Assembly: GCA_036477795.1 (NCBI GenBank)
Contig: JAZGDL010000226.1
Span: 1 to 15,521, forward strand
DNA from: JAZGDL01 sp036477795
GTDB lineage: Bacteria; Planctomycetota; Phycisphaerae; UBA1845
Reading direction: 5' to 3'
Length of the DNA stretch: 15,521 nt
Below are positions 1-7,899 of this stretch, piece by piece (positions within the stretch are counted from its first letter, which is position 1; the number at the start of each line of letters is the position of its first letter). A program made the translations under genes and the position numbers. The notes beneath the pieces were generated by a model, which was not told the DNA's origin, did not search any database, and saw nothing but the letters and a program-made list of their open reading frames with translations.

Positions 1-104
1 CGCACGTCCGGTTCGATGAGCGGGACGTGGAAACGGGGTATGGAACGGCTCGTGAGGCACCGGCAACCGAAAGGGTCGGAAACAGATAGGCCGCTCCTAA
101 CCCA
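1..104 (+). mobile_element. Group II intron 3' end (domain V 3' strand and domain VI), partial
   Basis: Positions 1-14 (CGCACGTCCGGTTC) match the 3' strand of the catalytic domain V hairpin of bacterial group II introns, whose 5' strand would lie left of the window. Next comes a domain VI-like stem: GAGCGG at 18-23 pairs with CCGCTC at 91-96, enclosing a GAAA-capped hairpin (GAAA at 69-72). The CTAA after 96 would supply the branch-point adenosine, and the intron probably ends near 100-105. The resemblance to intron tails downstream of group II reverse transcriptases is from memory. The reverse transcriptase itself is not visible, so I cannot tell an intact intron from a remnant. Confidence 0.5.
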
Positions 105-127
105 CCGCGCCACGTCTCGACTCTACC

Positions 128-253
128 GAGAATCCTTTCTCGGTCCCACATATGGGTGCAAGAAAGGATTCTCGCACCAGCACCCTTCGCGAAAATGCAC
201 AGGGCCGAACACATGCCGCAAGAATTAGGCCGCTCACTCCATTCTCGCGAAGG
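128..253. repeat. Nested inverted repeats upstream of the protease gene
   Basis: Two inverted repeats lie between the intron tail and the promoter. GAGAATCCTTTCT (128-140) is the exact reverse complement of 161-173, with a 20-nt loop. CCTTCGCGA (184-192) is the exact reverse complement of 245-253; extended to 14 nt (184-197 against 240-253) it has one mismatch. No gene is supported between 1 and 402. The repeats could be debris of mobile elements next to the intron, or structure in a 5' leader, although both lie upstream of the proposed promoter. Confidence 0.6.
155..178. repeat. 24-nt palindromic repeat, family F, copy 1
   Basis: The arms GGTGCAAGAA (155-164) and TTCTCGCACC (169-178) form a 10-bp hairpin with one mismatch and a 4-nt AGGA loop. 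A second copy with perfect arms and a GGGA loop lies about 10 kb away at 10244-10267, inside the chaperone gene, and matches this one at 22 of 24 positions. It is therefore a dispersed element and not a local hairpin. Confidence 0.65.
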
Positions 254-293
254 ATAGGGCACCCGCAGGTTCCGTTGCGTCGCCGGGCAGATC

Positions 294-323
294 TTGCGTG
301 ATGGCCGCCGTAGTTGTTATAAT
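294..323 (+). promoter_or_regulatory. Probable sigma-70 promoter with extended -10
   Basis: A perfect TATAAT (318-323) is preceded by TGT (315-317), giving an extended -10. A weak -35, TTGCGT (294-299), lies 18 nt upstream. The -10 ends about 80 nt before the start codon of the downstream secreted protease gene, a reasonable leader length. It stands out as the only TATAAT-like stretch in an otherwise GC-rich upstream region. Confidence 0.5.
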
Positions 324-405
324 GTGTGCTTCCGCGATCGGGTGGCTGTTGCCGCGGATTTGACCGGGCAACTGACACCCACCGATTCCCATTTGGAGGT
401 GCGTG

Positions 406-3400
406 GTGAACCGTCCGATAGCCCTCAGCTTGATTTCCTGCACCGCCGCTCTTTCGACCTTGATGGTCCAGAGCACCGTTTTGTGGGCAGGCTCTGCCGA
501 CGGCGCCGAGAGCGGTCGCCGGCTCTTCACCCAACGCCGTCAGCAGGGCGACGCCGTGGTGGTTGAGGTTGATCTCGCCGCACTCAGGCAAGCTCGGTCG
601 GGCCGCCCCTTCATCGCCCGGCGCTTTCCCATCCAGAGCGGTCGATTCGTTGATTTGAAGCTGGAACCGTTCCAGGTCACCACCGAGAAGACCCGGTTCG
701 TACTGGGCCGTCGAGACCGGGACGACCTGACGCTAGACTTTGATCCGACCAGGATAATATTGCTGCGCGGCAGCGTCGTTGATGAACCGCAATCGGACGT
801 GTTCATCGCCATCGGCCAGCGCATCACCACCGGCCACATCCACTTCGGCGCGGGAGGTGAGCGTTTTCAGATTGCCTCGCGCCTGCAGGGCGGCCCCACC
901 CTTCCGCAAGGACATCTTGCCGTGTATCAGCCGGTCCCCGGTGTCGGAGCCGTCCCCGGTGTGCCGGCCTGCGGCACCGACACGCAACGTGCACAACGGT
1001 CGCTGACGCCACCCTCGCCCCAGCCCGCCGGAGCCTTCCAGAGGCGCATGAGATTGCTCGAAGTCGCCATCGACAGCGATTACGAGTTCTTCGAGTTGTT
1101 CGGCGACCTCGAGACCGCCAACGAATACGTCATCGCCCTTTACGCCCAGGTCAGCCACATCTACATGCGCGACGTCAACACCGGCGTCACCGTCAGTTTC
1201 GTCCGTTTGTGGGACCAGCCCGAGGACCTGTTCAACGAACCGGATCCGTTCACGCCTTTCAGAGTGCACTGGAATGTGTTCATGGGCGGCGTGCGGCGCG
1301 ACGTCGCCCAACTGCTCACCGGCCGGCGCAACCTCCCCTACGGCGGCGTCGCCTTTCTCAGCGCGTTGTGCAGTTCCAGCAACGCCTACTCGGTGATCGG
1401 CTACATGCTCGGCTCGTTCCCCGACCCCGACCGGCCCTCCGGCGGCCACTGGGACATCGTTGTCGCCGCACACGAACTCGGACACAACTGCGGGGCAGTG
1501 CATACCCACGACGTCGAAATCGACTACTGCGCTTTCGGCCAGCAGGTCCGCGGCACGGTGATGAGCTACTGTCACACTCAGCCCGGCGGCACCAGCAACA
1601 TTGATCTGCGCTTGCACCGCATCCTGCAAAAGGACATGGACTTTTACATCAGCTTGTCGGATTGCATCGGCATGGACTGCAACCTCAACGCCGTGGAGGA
1701 TGAGGACGACCTGTTCAACGGCACCAGCCTCGATGTCAACGGCAATCTGATCCCCGACGAGTGCGAGGACTGCAACGCCAACGGCATCCTCGACGAATTA
1801 GACATTAACGACGGCAGCCAGGACCTCAACAACAACGCGGTTCCGGACGAATGTGAGCCCGATTGCAACAACAACGCCAGGCCCGACGACTTCGACGTCG
1901 ACCGCCAATTCAGCGACGACGAAAACGGGAACTACGTCCCCGACGAATGTGAACCCGATTGCGACGGCAACGGCCTGGGCGACTACTTCGAGATCATGGC
2001 GGACATGAGCCTGGACATCGACCGCGACGCCATGCTCGACGCCTGCCAGGATTGCGACAACGACGGCATCAACGATTTCGACGCCCTCGACGGGGCCCAC
2101 AGCGTTTGGCTGGCCGCCTCCAATCGCATAGCCCAGTTCCACCCCTCCAGCGGCGTCATCATGCGTCTTTCACCTTTCGTCTCGGCCATCGACGGTCAAG
2201 ATCTTATCATCAGTGACACCGGCCGGATCTTTGTGAGTAGGGGATCGGCCGACCGCGTCGAGGAATTCAGTCGCTACGGCGAAGATTTGGGCATGTTTGT
2301 CTTTGCCGGCGACGGCGGGCTCGATTATCCGACCGGACTGACCTTCACGCCTCAGGGCAATCTGTTAGTGTGCAGTAGCGAGACCGACAGTGTCATCGAA
2401 TACGACGGCCAAACCGGGGCGTTCATTCGTACGTTTGTGACCTCGGGAGCAGGCGTCCTTGATTCGCCCCACGGCCTCACCTTCGGCCCCGGCGGGAACC
2501 TGTACGTTTCCAACTATGTCACCAATCGCATCACCGTTTACGAGGGGGTGACCGGGGCGTTTGTAGGCGACTTTCTCGCTTCGGGCACGACTCCACCTGA
2601 CGGGCCCATCGGCATGGTCTTCAAGCCCGACGGCAACCTGCTGGTGGCAAACAACAACGCCGCCTCGATCTACGAATACGACGGCGTCACCGGCGAGTTT
2701 CTGGGAAGGTTCGATCGTAGCGGCAACCCCGGCGGATTCTGGGAAATCTCCAACCCTCACACCATCCGCATCGGCCCCGACGGCGACATCTACGTTTCGG
2801 CGAGCAGCGGCGGTGTGATGATCCACATGTACGACATCGACAACGGACTGTTCATGAGGACCTACTACGTACTTCCGCAGCAGGGTGTGTCGGCACCCCA
2901 GGGCTTCGATTTCATGCCCGGCGGCGATGTCGATTGCAACGTCAACATCATCCCCGACGTCTGTGACATCGCTTCCGGCAGATCGCGCGACGTCAACCAC
3001 AACAACCGCCCCGACGAATGCGAGGCGGTTGGCGATGCCGACGGCGATCTTGACGTCGACCTTTTTGACGTGGACCGCTTCGTCGCCTGCGTGACCGGAC
3101 CCGGAGGCAACGTCGCTGCCGAATGCACTCTGTCCGATCTCGATGCGGACGACGACGTCGACCTGATCGACTTCGGCCTGTTGATGGAGCGATTCACCGG
3201 CGATTGTGCCGTCGAAATCACGCAGCACCCCGCCGACGTCACTCTCTGTGCCGGAGAATCCGCCTCCTTCCACGCCCTGGCAACCGGCCTCAACGTCACA
3301 TACCAGTGGTACCACGACGGCGAAACCGTGGCCGGCGCCGACCAGCCTGACCTTTTCGTCGATTCAGCCAACCCCGGCACGGTCGGCAGTTATAGTGTAA

Positions 3401-3978
3401 TCGCCTCGACGCACTGTCTCTCGAGACAGTCCTCCGCGGCGGAACTGAGCGTTCACCCTCTGCCGTTCATCACCGACCAGCCGGACAGCCTGACCGTATG
3501 CCCCGGATCGCCCGCTTCATTGTCCGTAGCCGCCGGAGGCGTGGCTCCCATCACCTTGCAGTGGCAACTCGACGGCGTCGATATCCCCGGTGCGATCGAA
3601 TCCATCTACCAGATTCTCGGCGTCCGGGAGAACGACTTTGGTGAATACCGCTGCTCGATCAGCGACGGTTGCGGCTCGGTTTCCCTGTCCGATGCCGGGC
3701 AACTCCATACCGCCGGTGCCCGAATCGACGAGCATCCGGTCGGAGCCACCATCTGCGCCGGAGGCAGCCACTTCATGCTGGTCGACGCCTTTGGCTCATC
3801 ATTCCAGTGGTACAAGGACGGCGCGCCGGTCGGCGACGCCACGCTATCCTTCCACGTCATTTCAAACGCCACCCCCGAAGACGCCGGCACCTATCACGTC
3901 GTTGTTTCCAATGACTGCAACAGTGTGCAATCACATCCCGCCGTCGTCGAGGTGCAAGACTGCCCCGACACCCCCTGA
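406..3978 (+). CDS. Secreted metzincin metalloprotease with NHL-type propeller, dockerin-like and Ig-like domains
   Basis: A predicted extracellular zinc protease of about 1190 residues. A hydrophobic signal peptide occupies roughly residues 1-35. The zinc site HELGHNCGAVH (about residue 356) and the Met-turn GTVMSYC (about residue 384) are the metzincin signature, closest to M12B/reprolysin-like peptidases. Next come calcium-binding repeats of the 'DCNxNG...PDECE' type (about 423-563 and again 843-876) and an NHL/SMP-30-like beta-propeller (about 566-842). A dockerin-like pair of DxDxDxD loops follows (about 876-936), then three Ig-like domains containing 'YQWY', 'LQWQ' and 'FQWY' (937 to the end). 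GTG at 406 is preferred over GTG at 403 because GGAGG (395-399) is then 6 nt away. The substrate is unknown. The dockerin-like module suggests surface attachment or a complex; that is inference. Confidence 0.85.
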   Translation: MNRPIALSLISCTAALSTLMVQSTVLWAGSADGAESGRRLFTQRRQQGDAVVVEVDLAALRQARSGRPFIARRFPIQSGRFVDLKLEPFQVTTEKTRFVLGRRDRDDLTLDFDPTRIILLRGSVVDEPQSDVFIAIGQRITTGHIHFGAGGERFQIASRLQGGPTLPQGHLAVYQPVPGVGAVPGVPACGTDTQRAQRSLTPPSPQPAGAFQRRMRLLEVAIDSDYEFFELFGDLETANEYVIALYAQVSHIYMRDVNTGVTVSFVRLWDQPEDLFNEPDPFTPFRVHWNVFMGGVRRDVAQLLTGRRNLPYGGVAFLSALCSSSNAYSVIGYMLGSFPDPDRPSGGHWDIVVAAHELGHNCGAVHTHDVEIDYCAFGQQVRGTVMSYCHTQPGGTSNIDLRLHRILQKDMDFYISLSDCIGMDCNLNAVEDEDDLFNGTSLDVNGNLIPDECEDCNANGILDELDINDGSQDLNNNAVPDECEPDCNNNARPDDFDVDRQFSDDENGNYVPDECEPDCDGNGLGDYFEIMADMSLDIDRDAMLDACQDCDNDGINDFDALDGAHSVWLAASNRIAQFHPSSGVIMRLSPFVSAIDGQDLIISDTGRIFVSRGSADRVEEFSRYGEDLGMFVFAGDGGLDYPTGLTFTPQGNLLVCSSETDSVIEYDGQTGAFIRTFVTSGAGVLDSPHGLTFGPGGNLYVSNYVTNRITVYEGVTGAFVGDFLASGTTPPDGPIGMVFKPDGNLLVANNNAASIYEYDGVTGEFLGRFDRSGNPGGFWEISNPHTIRIGPDGDIYVSASSGGVMIHMYDIDNGLFMRTYYVLPQQGVSAPQGFDFMPGGDVDCNVNIIPDVCDIASGRSRDVNHNNRPDECEAVGDADGDLDVDLFDVDRFVACVTGPGGNVAAECTLSDLDADDDVDLIDFGLLMERFTGDCAVEITQHPADVTLCAGESASFHALATGLNVTYQWYHDGETVAGADQPDLFVDSANPGTVGSYSVIASTHCLSRQSSAAELSVHPLPFITDQPDSLTVCPGSPASLSVAAGGVAPITLQWQLDGVDIPGAIESIYQILGVRENDFGEYRCSISDGCGSVSLSDAGQLHTAGARIDEHPVGATICAGGSHFMLVDAFGSSFQWYKDGAPVGDATLSFHVISNATPEDAGTYHVVVSNDCNSVQSHPAVVEVQDCPDTP

Positions 3979-4212
3979 CTAGTACCGTTTTCGGTCACAC
4001 AGTTTCGTGACTTGGAAACCAATTCTTCCTAGGCCCGCCGTTTACGGCGGGTGAACGAAGCCATCACCCCTTTGATTTCCCTCCCCTTCTCCCGCCGCCT
4101 CTGGCGGCGGGAGAAGGGGAGGGGACGGAATGGTTCGTGTTCCGCTTACCCGGCCTGAAGGCCGGGCCTAGGAGGATGGAACACGAAACTCTCCCACCGA
4201 AAACGGCACTAG
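3979..4212. mobile_element. MITE-like element, 234 bp, 17-bp terminal inverted repeats
   Basis: The left end CTAGTACCGTTTTCGGT (3979-3995) is the reverse complement of 4196-4212 with one mismatch. Similarity continues inward: AGTTTCGTG and TCCTAGGCCCG recur in inverted order on both sides. Inside are a 7-bp hairpin (4034-4051), a 21-bp perfect hairpin (4079-4123) and an 8-bp hairpin (4149-4166). Both ends carry CTAG, which could be a 4-bp target duplication of the YTAR type known for IS5-like transposases. No transposase is encoded, so any movement would need one in trans. The element starts at the base after the protease stop codon and fills most of the 434-bp gap to the next, convergent gene. 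The rest of that gap (4213-4412) contains only the repeat at 4317-4342. Confidence 0.65.
4079..4123. terminator. Perfect 21-bp hairpin between convergent genes
   Basis: Positions 4079-4099 (CCCTCCCCTTCTCCCGCCGC followed by one more C) are exactly complementary to 4103-4123, with a TCT loop. It lies between two convergent genes, where it could stop transcription from both sides. It has no U-tract on either strand, so it is not a classical intrinsic terminator. It is also the core of the MITE-like element around it. Confidence 0.4.
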
Positions 4213-4316
4213 CGCCACCAGAACCCACAAATCCCCCACCGATTTTCCCCGCGTCTTGCAGCGCCGACCTCACTTGCCAGAACCGCGACAACATCGACTT
4301 GGCAACACCCATGCCA

Positions 4317-4342
4317 GCAGTGGCTTGCCGTTTGGCAGACGC
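4317..4342 (-). repeat. 26-bp direct repeat, copy 1
   Basis: It contains TGGCTTGCCGTTTGGCAGAC (4321-4340) and is identical over 26 bp to 5397-5422. Read in the sense of the minus-strand gene that ends at 4413, it starts 70 nt past the stop codon and includes a small TGCC-AAAC-GGCA hairpin. The sequence beyond the repeat does not match between the two copies. Confidence 0.75.
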
Positions 4343-4412
4343 TGCGACCACAGAGCGGGCTCCGTCTCATAAGAGCGTTGCAAATACAGCAGCGAAACAT
4401 CGCGCGTCAGGA

Positions 4413-5264
4413 CTACAGTTCGCGGATAACCCAATGTCTCGATCGCCACTGCATCACGTGCAGAATCGTCGCCCCCAGGACCATACTCGCCGTTCCGAAC
4501 CACTGGTTGGCAACGTCCAGGGCCGGGCTATGCCACGGGTCGGCACTCGCGTAGCGCACGATCAACAACCCGTCCAGCATCAACACCAGGCACACGATGA
4601 CCCCCAGTCGGGCCATCCCCGATCGCATCGCCAACAGCGAGAACACCCCCAGCACGATCAGCTCCCGCGACAGCGGAAACACCGCAACCCCGTACCCCGC
4701 TGAACGGATCATATTCACAGCGTATTGGCCCCAGTGGTAGCGCACCCCTTGGTCGGTAATCTCCTTGACCTTCGGCATCCGTCCCGGCGACATGGTCTCG
4801 CCGCGATCGGTCTTCACCCACACATGGGCCCCGTCCGACACCAGGTCCGCCTTGTAGCCCAGGTTGCGTAGCAAGGAGGCCGCCACCACAGCTCGCCCGT
4901 CGCAATCCTCCCTGCCCATAGCTGCCACCTCCTCCACCGTGGGCAGATAGTCCACCACGCCCCACACATCCCAGTCCCATGCGTAAGGCACCTTCTCATA
5001 CACAAACTTCTCCACCACTTCGAGCGCTTCGGCGCCTGGGGAAACGCCCTCCAACCTCGGCTTCAGCTCCTCCAGCATCGGCTGCAGTGCCGCAGAGTCC
5101 GGGTTGATCAACGCATTGGGATTGCGACTGCGTCTGGCGTGGCGAATGTACAGAAGCGGGTAGGGGTAGCATACCAGGAAAAGAGTCACCGCAAGAACAG
5201 CCATCTTGACCGGCCCTCGCCACCACATCGCACCGTTTTGAAATCGCATCCAAACCTTCAACAT
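4413..5264 (-). CDS. Membrane-anchored transglutaminase-like domain protein
   Basis: A 283-residue protein with an N-terminal membrane segment (about 20-40), a transglutaminase-like domain (about 80-175) and two or three hydrophobic segments near the C terminus (about 197-212, 217-237, 257-272). The likely catalytic residues are Cys121 in GREDCDGRAV and His147 in GAHVWVKTD, with Asp152 a candidate third member. This is the usual Cys-His-Asp layout of bacterial transglutaminase-like (cysteine protease fold) proteins. The domain sits between the membrane segments and is probably exposed outside the cytoplasm. The ATG at 5264 follows a GGAGAG Shine-Dalgarno. Its partner and reaction are unknown; neighbouring murJ hints at cell-envelope work but does not prove it. 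Confidence 0.75.
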   Translation of the reverse strand: MLKVWMRFQNGAMWWRGPVKMAVLAVTLFLVCYPYPLLYIRHARRSRNPNALINPDSAALQPMLEELKPRLEGVSPGAEALEVVEKFVYEKVPYAWDWDVWGVVDYLPTVEEVAAMGREDCDGRAVVAASLLRNLGYKADLVSDGAHVWVKTDRGETMSPGRMPKVKEITDQGVRYHWGQYAVNMIRSAGYGVAVFPLSRELIVLGVFSLLAMRSGMARLGVIVCLVLMLDGLLIVRYASADPWHSPALDVANQWFGTASMVLGATILHVMQWRSRHWVIREL

Positions 5265-5339
5265 GTGTATTCACTCTCCACTGCAGGCGCCCGCAGTATC
5301 CAACAAGGTACTGAATACCCGCTGCGAGCCCTTATATAC

Positions 5340-5369
5340 ATTGTAACATATTCGCGCGCAACCGCCCAA
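5340..5369 (-). promoter_or_regulatory. Possible promoter of the transglutaminase-like gene
   Basis: On the minus strand, TTGGGC (5364-5369) and TACAAT (5340-5345) are separated by 18 nt in an AT-rich stretch about 75 nt before the ATG at 5264. The -10 matches the consensus at 5 of 6 positions and the -35 at 3 of 6. It overlaps the proposed murJ terminator, which would suit separate transcription of the two minus-strand genes. Confidence 0.3.
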
Positions 5370-5395
5370 AAAACGCAAGACTCCAAGAGAGCGTT
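5368..5395 (-). terminator. Weak intrinsic terminator downstream of murJ
   Basis: Read on the minus strand, AACGC (5391-5395) pairs with GCGTT (5372-5376), with an inner CTC/GAG pairing and a TTG loop. A run of six T (5368-5373) follows. The stem is short and interrupted, but stem plus T-run about 80 nt after the murJ stop fits a terminator. Confidence 0.35.
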
Positions 5396-5396
5396 C

Positions 5397-5422
5397 GCAG
5401 TGGCTTGCCGTTTGGCAGACGC
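5397..5422 (-). repeat. 26-bp direct repeat, copy 2
   Basis: Identical to 4317-4342 over 26 bp and in the same orientation. It lies 50 nt past the murJ stop codon, so both adjacent minus-strand genes carry the same repeat in their 3' untranslated region and the two copies bracket the transglutaminase-like gene. Confidence 0.75.
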
Positions 5423-5472
5423 CGGCACAACGGATCGCCCCGCCCATCACGCAATCCTCAGCACAAGAGAAA

Positions 5473-7008
5473 TCACCTGCGAAGCCGCAGCAACTCTGTC
5501 AGCTCCTGTGAACCAACCAATCGCCCCACGACCCCGACAACAACGCAACCCAACGGCACCGCCACCGCCACCTTGGCAACGGCCGACCATTGCGAAAACC
5601 CCAGCGGGCTGCCATCTTTGACAACCAGCCAAACACAAACTCCCATCACCACTGCCGACACGACGGTCTTGAACACACTGTACAACAGAGCGCGACGGTC
5701 CACGCCGAGCAGTCTGCTATTTGCCAACACCGTTAGCCACACCACCTGCACCGTTGCGCTTATGGCGGTCGCCAGGGCCACACCGGCTTCACCCATTGAT
5801 TGTACAAGAATCAGACTCAATACCACGTTGAGCGCCACCACGGACGCTGCCACCCGCGCCGGCGTCCAATGCTCTTTCAATGAGTAAAACGCCCGCACCA
5901 GAATGTGTTGCAGAAAATAGGCACACAGACCGATCGTATAGAAAACGAGCGCCCGCGAGACCCGCGCCGTCCCGGCATCGTCGAAGGTCCCGCGCTCAAA
6001 CAATGCGACCACCAGCGGCTTGGCGATGAGGATCAACCCCACTGTCGCCGGTACGGCGATGAACAGGCTCATTCGCATACCGCGCACGACAATGTCGGTC
6101 ATGCCCGGAAGGTCCCGGTCGGCGGCCCGCGAAGCCATCAGCGGAAACACCGCCGTAGCCAGGGCGATCCCGAACACACCCAGCGGCAACTGATACAAGA
6201 ATTGGGCATACCCCAGCACCGCCGGACCCTGCCCGTCGGCCACAAATACCTGGGCCACCAGCATGTCCAGCAGCGTGTTGAGCTGAACGGCTGACAGCCC
6301 GAGGATCATCGGGCCCATGAACCGCCTCACCTCGCCAACGTCCGGCTGCGACCAGTTCCGATTGAGCAGCAGCCGAAACCGGGCGGCCCGCAAGGACCAG
6401 ACCTGAAGACCCACTTGTGCAACCCCCGCCAGCAGCACAGCGCCGCAGGCCAGGTAGATGAGAGGCGTCCGCGACAAACCCATCAGCCAGGCCCCGGACA
6501 GCAGCGCAACGATCAGGAACACGTTCAAAACCATCGGGGCTGCAGCCGGGGCTGCAAACCGGCCCAGCACGTTCAACAGGCTGCCCAAAAACGCGGTGAC
6601 GCAGATGAGCCCCATGAAGGGCAGGAGCATGGCCGACAACAGCAGGGTCACCCCCGGCCGATACGCGTACGCCGCCAGCAAGCCCAACTCGACGACGGCG
6701 ACGATGCCGATCAGGACTGCCATCAGAAGGGTGAGCACTCCGCCTGCCAGGCGACCGGCCTGATCCCGGCTACCGTTTTGAAAGACCCGGCTGAACACCG
6801 GGATGAAGGCAGCGGAGAGCGCCCCTTCGCCGAAGAGACGACGGGCCAAGTTGGGGATCATGAACGCGATGCGAAATGCGGAAAGGAGCGGCCCGGTCCC
6901 GAAAAACTGGGCGAAGACGCACTCCCGGACCAGGCCGAGCATGCGAGAGAGCAGCGTAAGCCCTGAGATCAACCTGGTAGACGCGACAACGCGATATTGC
7001 TGGGACAC
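5473..7008 (-). CDS. murJ: Lipid II flippase MurJ (MviN family)
   Basis: A polytopic membrane protein of the MOP exporter superfamily that moves lipid II across the cytoplasmic membrane for peptidoglycan synthesis. The start ASTRLISGLTLLSRMLGLVR and the later GEGALSAAFIPVFSR are hallmark MurJ/MviN sequences. Hydrophobic segments run the whole length, as expected for about 14 helices. The GTG at 7008 gives 511 residues, the family's usual size, and places the start six residues before the conserved N terminus. A TTG at 7101 would add 31 polar residues and has no Shine-Dalgarno, so I did not use it; the GTG also lacks a clear one. It is divergent from the ferredoxin gene and 208 bp upstream of the transglutaminase-like gene. 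Confidence 0.93.
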   Translation of the reverse strand: MSQQYRVVASTRLISGLTLLSRMLGLVRECVFAQFFGTGPLLSAFRIAFMIPNLARRLFGEGALSAAFIPVFSRVFQNGSRDQAGRLAGGVLTLLMAVLIGIVAVVELGLLAAYAYRPGVTLLLSAMLLPFMGLICVTAFLGSLLNVLGRFAAPAAAPMVLNVFLIVALLSGAWLMGLSRTPLIYLACGAVLLAGVAQVGLQVWSLRAARFRLLLNRNWSQPDVGEVRRFMGPMILGLSAVQLNTLLDMLVAQVFVADGQGPAVLGYAQFLYQLPLGVFGIALATAVFPLMASRAADRDLPGMTDIVVRGMRMSLFIAVPATVGLILIAKPLVVALFERGTFDDAGTARVSRALVFYTIGLCAYFLQHILVRAFYSLKEHWTPARVAASVVALNVVLSLILVQSMGEAGVALATAISATVQVVWLTVLANSRLLGVDRRALLYSVFKTVVSAVVMGVCVWLVVKDGSPLGFSQWSAVAKVAVAVPLGCVVVGVVGRLVGSQELTELLRLRR

Positions 7009-7163
7009 GCCCCGCAATATAGTAAGCGCCGCGAAACCAGGCAACCGGGCCCCATCCCGCCGGAGTAATGCACGCCCAAAGTCGATTTTCGCGGTTGACA
7101 AAGCAGACGGAACATTAGACGGTATGCCCTCTTTAGGGATGCCTGTAAGCTGGAGGAAGATAC

Positions 7164-7502
7164 ATGACGCATATAGTGGGTGAGTCTTGCATCAACTGCA
7201 AATTCACCGATTGTGTCGAGGTTTGCCCGGTGGATTGTTTCCACGAGGGTGTCAACATGCTGGTCATCGACCCCGAGGTATGCATCGACTGCGGCCTGTG
7301 CATACCCGAATGCCCGGTTGAAGCCATCGTCACCGAAGACGATCTGCCGGAGGAGTGGGCCGATTACCTCGAGATCAATGCCAAGTACGCCGCCGAGTGG
7401 CCCGTCATTGACGCCCAGAAGGAGCCCCTGGCCTGTGCCGAGGAGCACCGGGAGATCAAGGACAAGAAAGATATGCTCGACCCCAGCGCGTTCAGCGGCT
7501 AG
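7164..7502 (+). CDS. fdxA: 7Fe ferredoxin ([3Fe-4S][4Fe-4S])
   Basis: A 112-residue soluble electron carrier of the Azotobacter FdI type. Cys9, Cys17 and Cys50 should bind the [3Fe-4S] cluster, and Cys21, Cys40, Cys43 and Cys46 the [4Fe-4S] cluster. Cys12 and Cys25 are the extra cysteines usual in this family. The tail after residue 55 is acidic and typical of the longer FdxA proteins. GGAGGA (7152-7157) lies 6 nt before the ATG, one of the best ribosome sites in the window. It is monocistronic and divergent from murJ. The redox partner cannot be told from context; the oxidoreductase operon to the right is convergent with it, about 800 bp away. Confidence 0.93.
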   Translation: MTHIVGESCINCKFTDCVEVCPVDCFHEGVNMLVIDPEVCIDCGLCIPECPVEAIVTEDDLPEEWADYLEINAKYAAEWPVIDAQKEPLACAEEHREIKDKKDMLDPSAFSG

Positions 7503-7547
7503 TGCTCCGCGACGCATGAAACGATGGGTGATGGTGGTGCCCGTCGA

Positions 7548-7790
7548 TTACGCGGCGTCGGCGGTTGAGCTTGTCGCCTGGTCAGATGGTCTCGACCTTG
7601 CACGGTGCGATCTATGCCGCTCGCGGTTATACTCGTGGGCCCAGCACCGTACGCACGCATAGGAACCGTCCGCAAGCGGAATCGTCTTCTGCGCGCGAAT
7701 CTGCGGTTTGCTGCCTGCATACCGCCAACCCAGCTCACATCGGCACCACCGGCACTCCACCGGGCCTGATGTGGTCGCTGGAGTTCTCAC
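7548..7790 (-). CDS. Doubtful small zinc-ribbon-like ORF
   Basis: An 80-residue reading frame with two CxxC knuckles: CRWC near residue 13 and CVRC near residue 46, the second in the context LADGSYACVRCWAHEY. This spacing would suit a small zinc ribbon. The start is GTG at 7790, with an AAAGGGG Shine-Dalgarno a few bases upstream. Against it: the C-terminal third is low-complexity, rich in Arg, Ser and Ala; I do not recognise a family; and the opposite strand is also open here. It may be a real minor gene, a decayed gene or chance. Confidence 0.3.
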   Translation of the reverse strand: MRTPATTSGPVECRWCRCELGWRYAGSKPQIRAQKTIPLADGSYACVRCWAHEYNRERHRSHRARSRPSDQATSSTADAA

Positions 7791-7861
7791 TTTGCACCCC
7801 TTTCGTGATCTCCATCGCCGAGGACCGCCTTGAGGCCCTACGACTTGGCACCAACGGCGGA

Positions 7862-7888
7862 ATTCGTCTGGCAGTACGTCAGACGAAT
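7862..7888. repeat. 9-bp perfect hairpin
   Basis: ATTCGTCTG (7862-7870) and CAGACGAAT (7880-7888) pair perfectly around a 9-nt loop. Flanking GG (7859-7860) and CC (7889-7890) extend the stem with one bulged A. There is no T-run after it on either strand, so a terminator role is weakly supported. Confidence 0.5.
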
Positions 7889-7899
7889 CCCTTTCGTAA

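Noticed and set aside
733..1629. Long minus-strand open frame opposite the protease gene
   Set aside because: It is the antisense shadow of a clear metzincin domain, with Val/Ala/Asp-rich composition typical of GC-rich shadows.
7009..7101. N-terminal extension of MurJ from TTG at 7101
   Set aside because: No Shine-Dalgarno, and the added 31 residues are polar and outside the usual family start.
7095..7128. Perfect TTGACA before the ferredoxin gene as a promoter
   Set aside because: No acceptable -10 at 16-18 nt; the nearest AT-rich hexamer (TATGCC) is 22 nt away.
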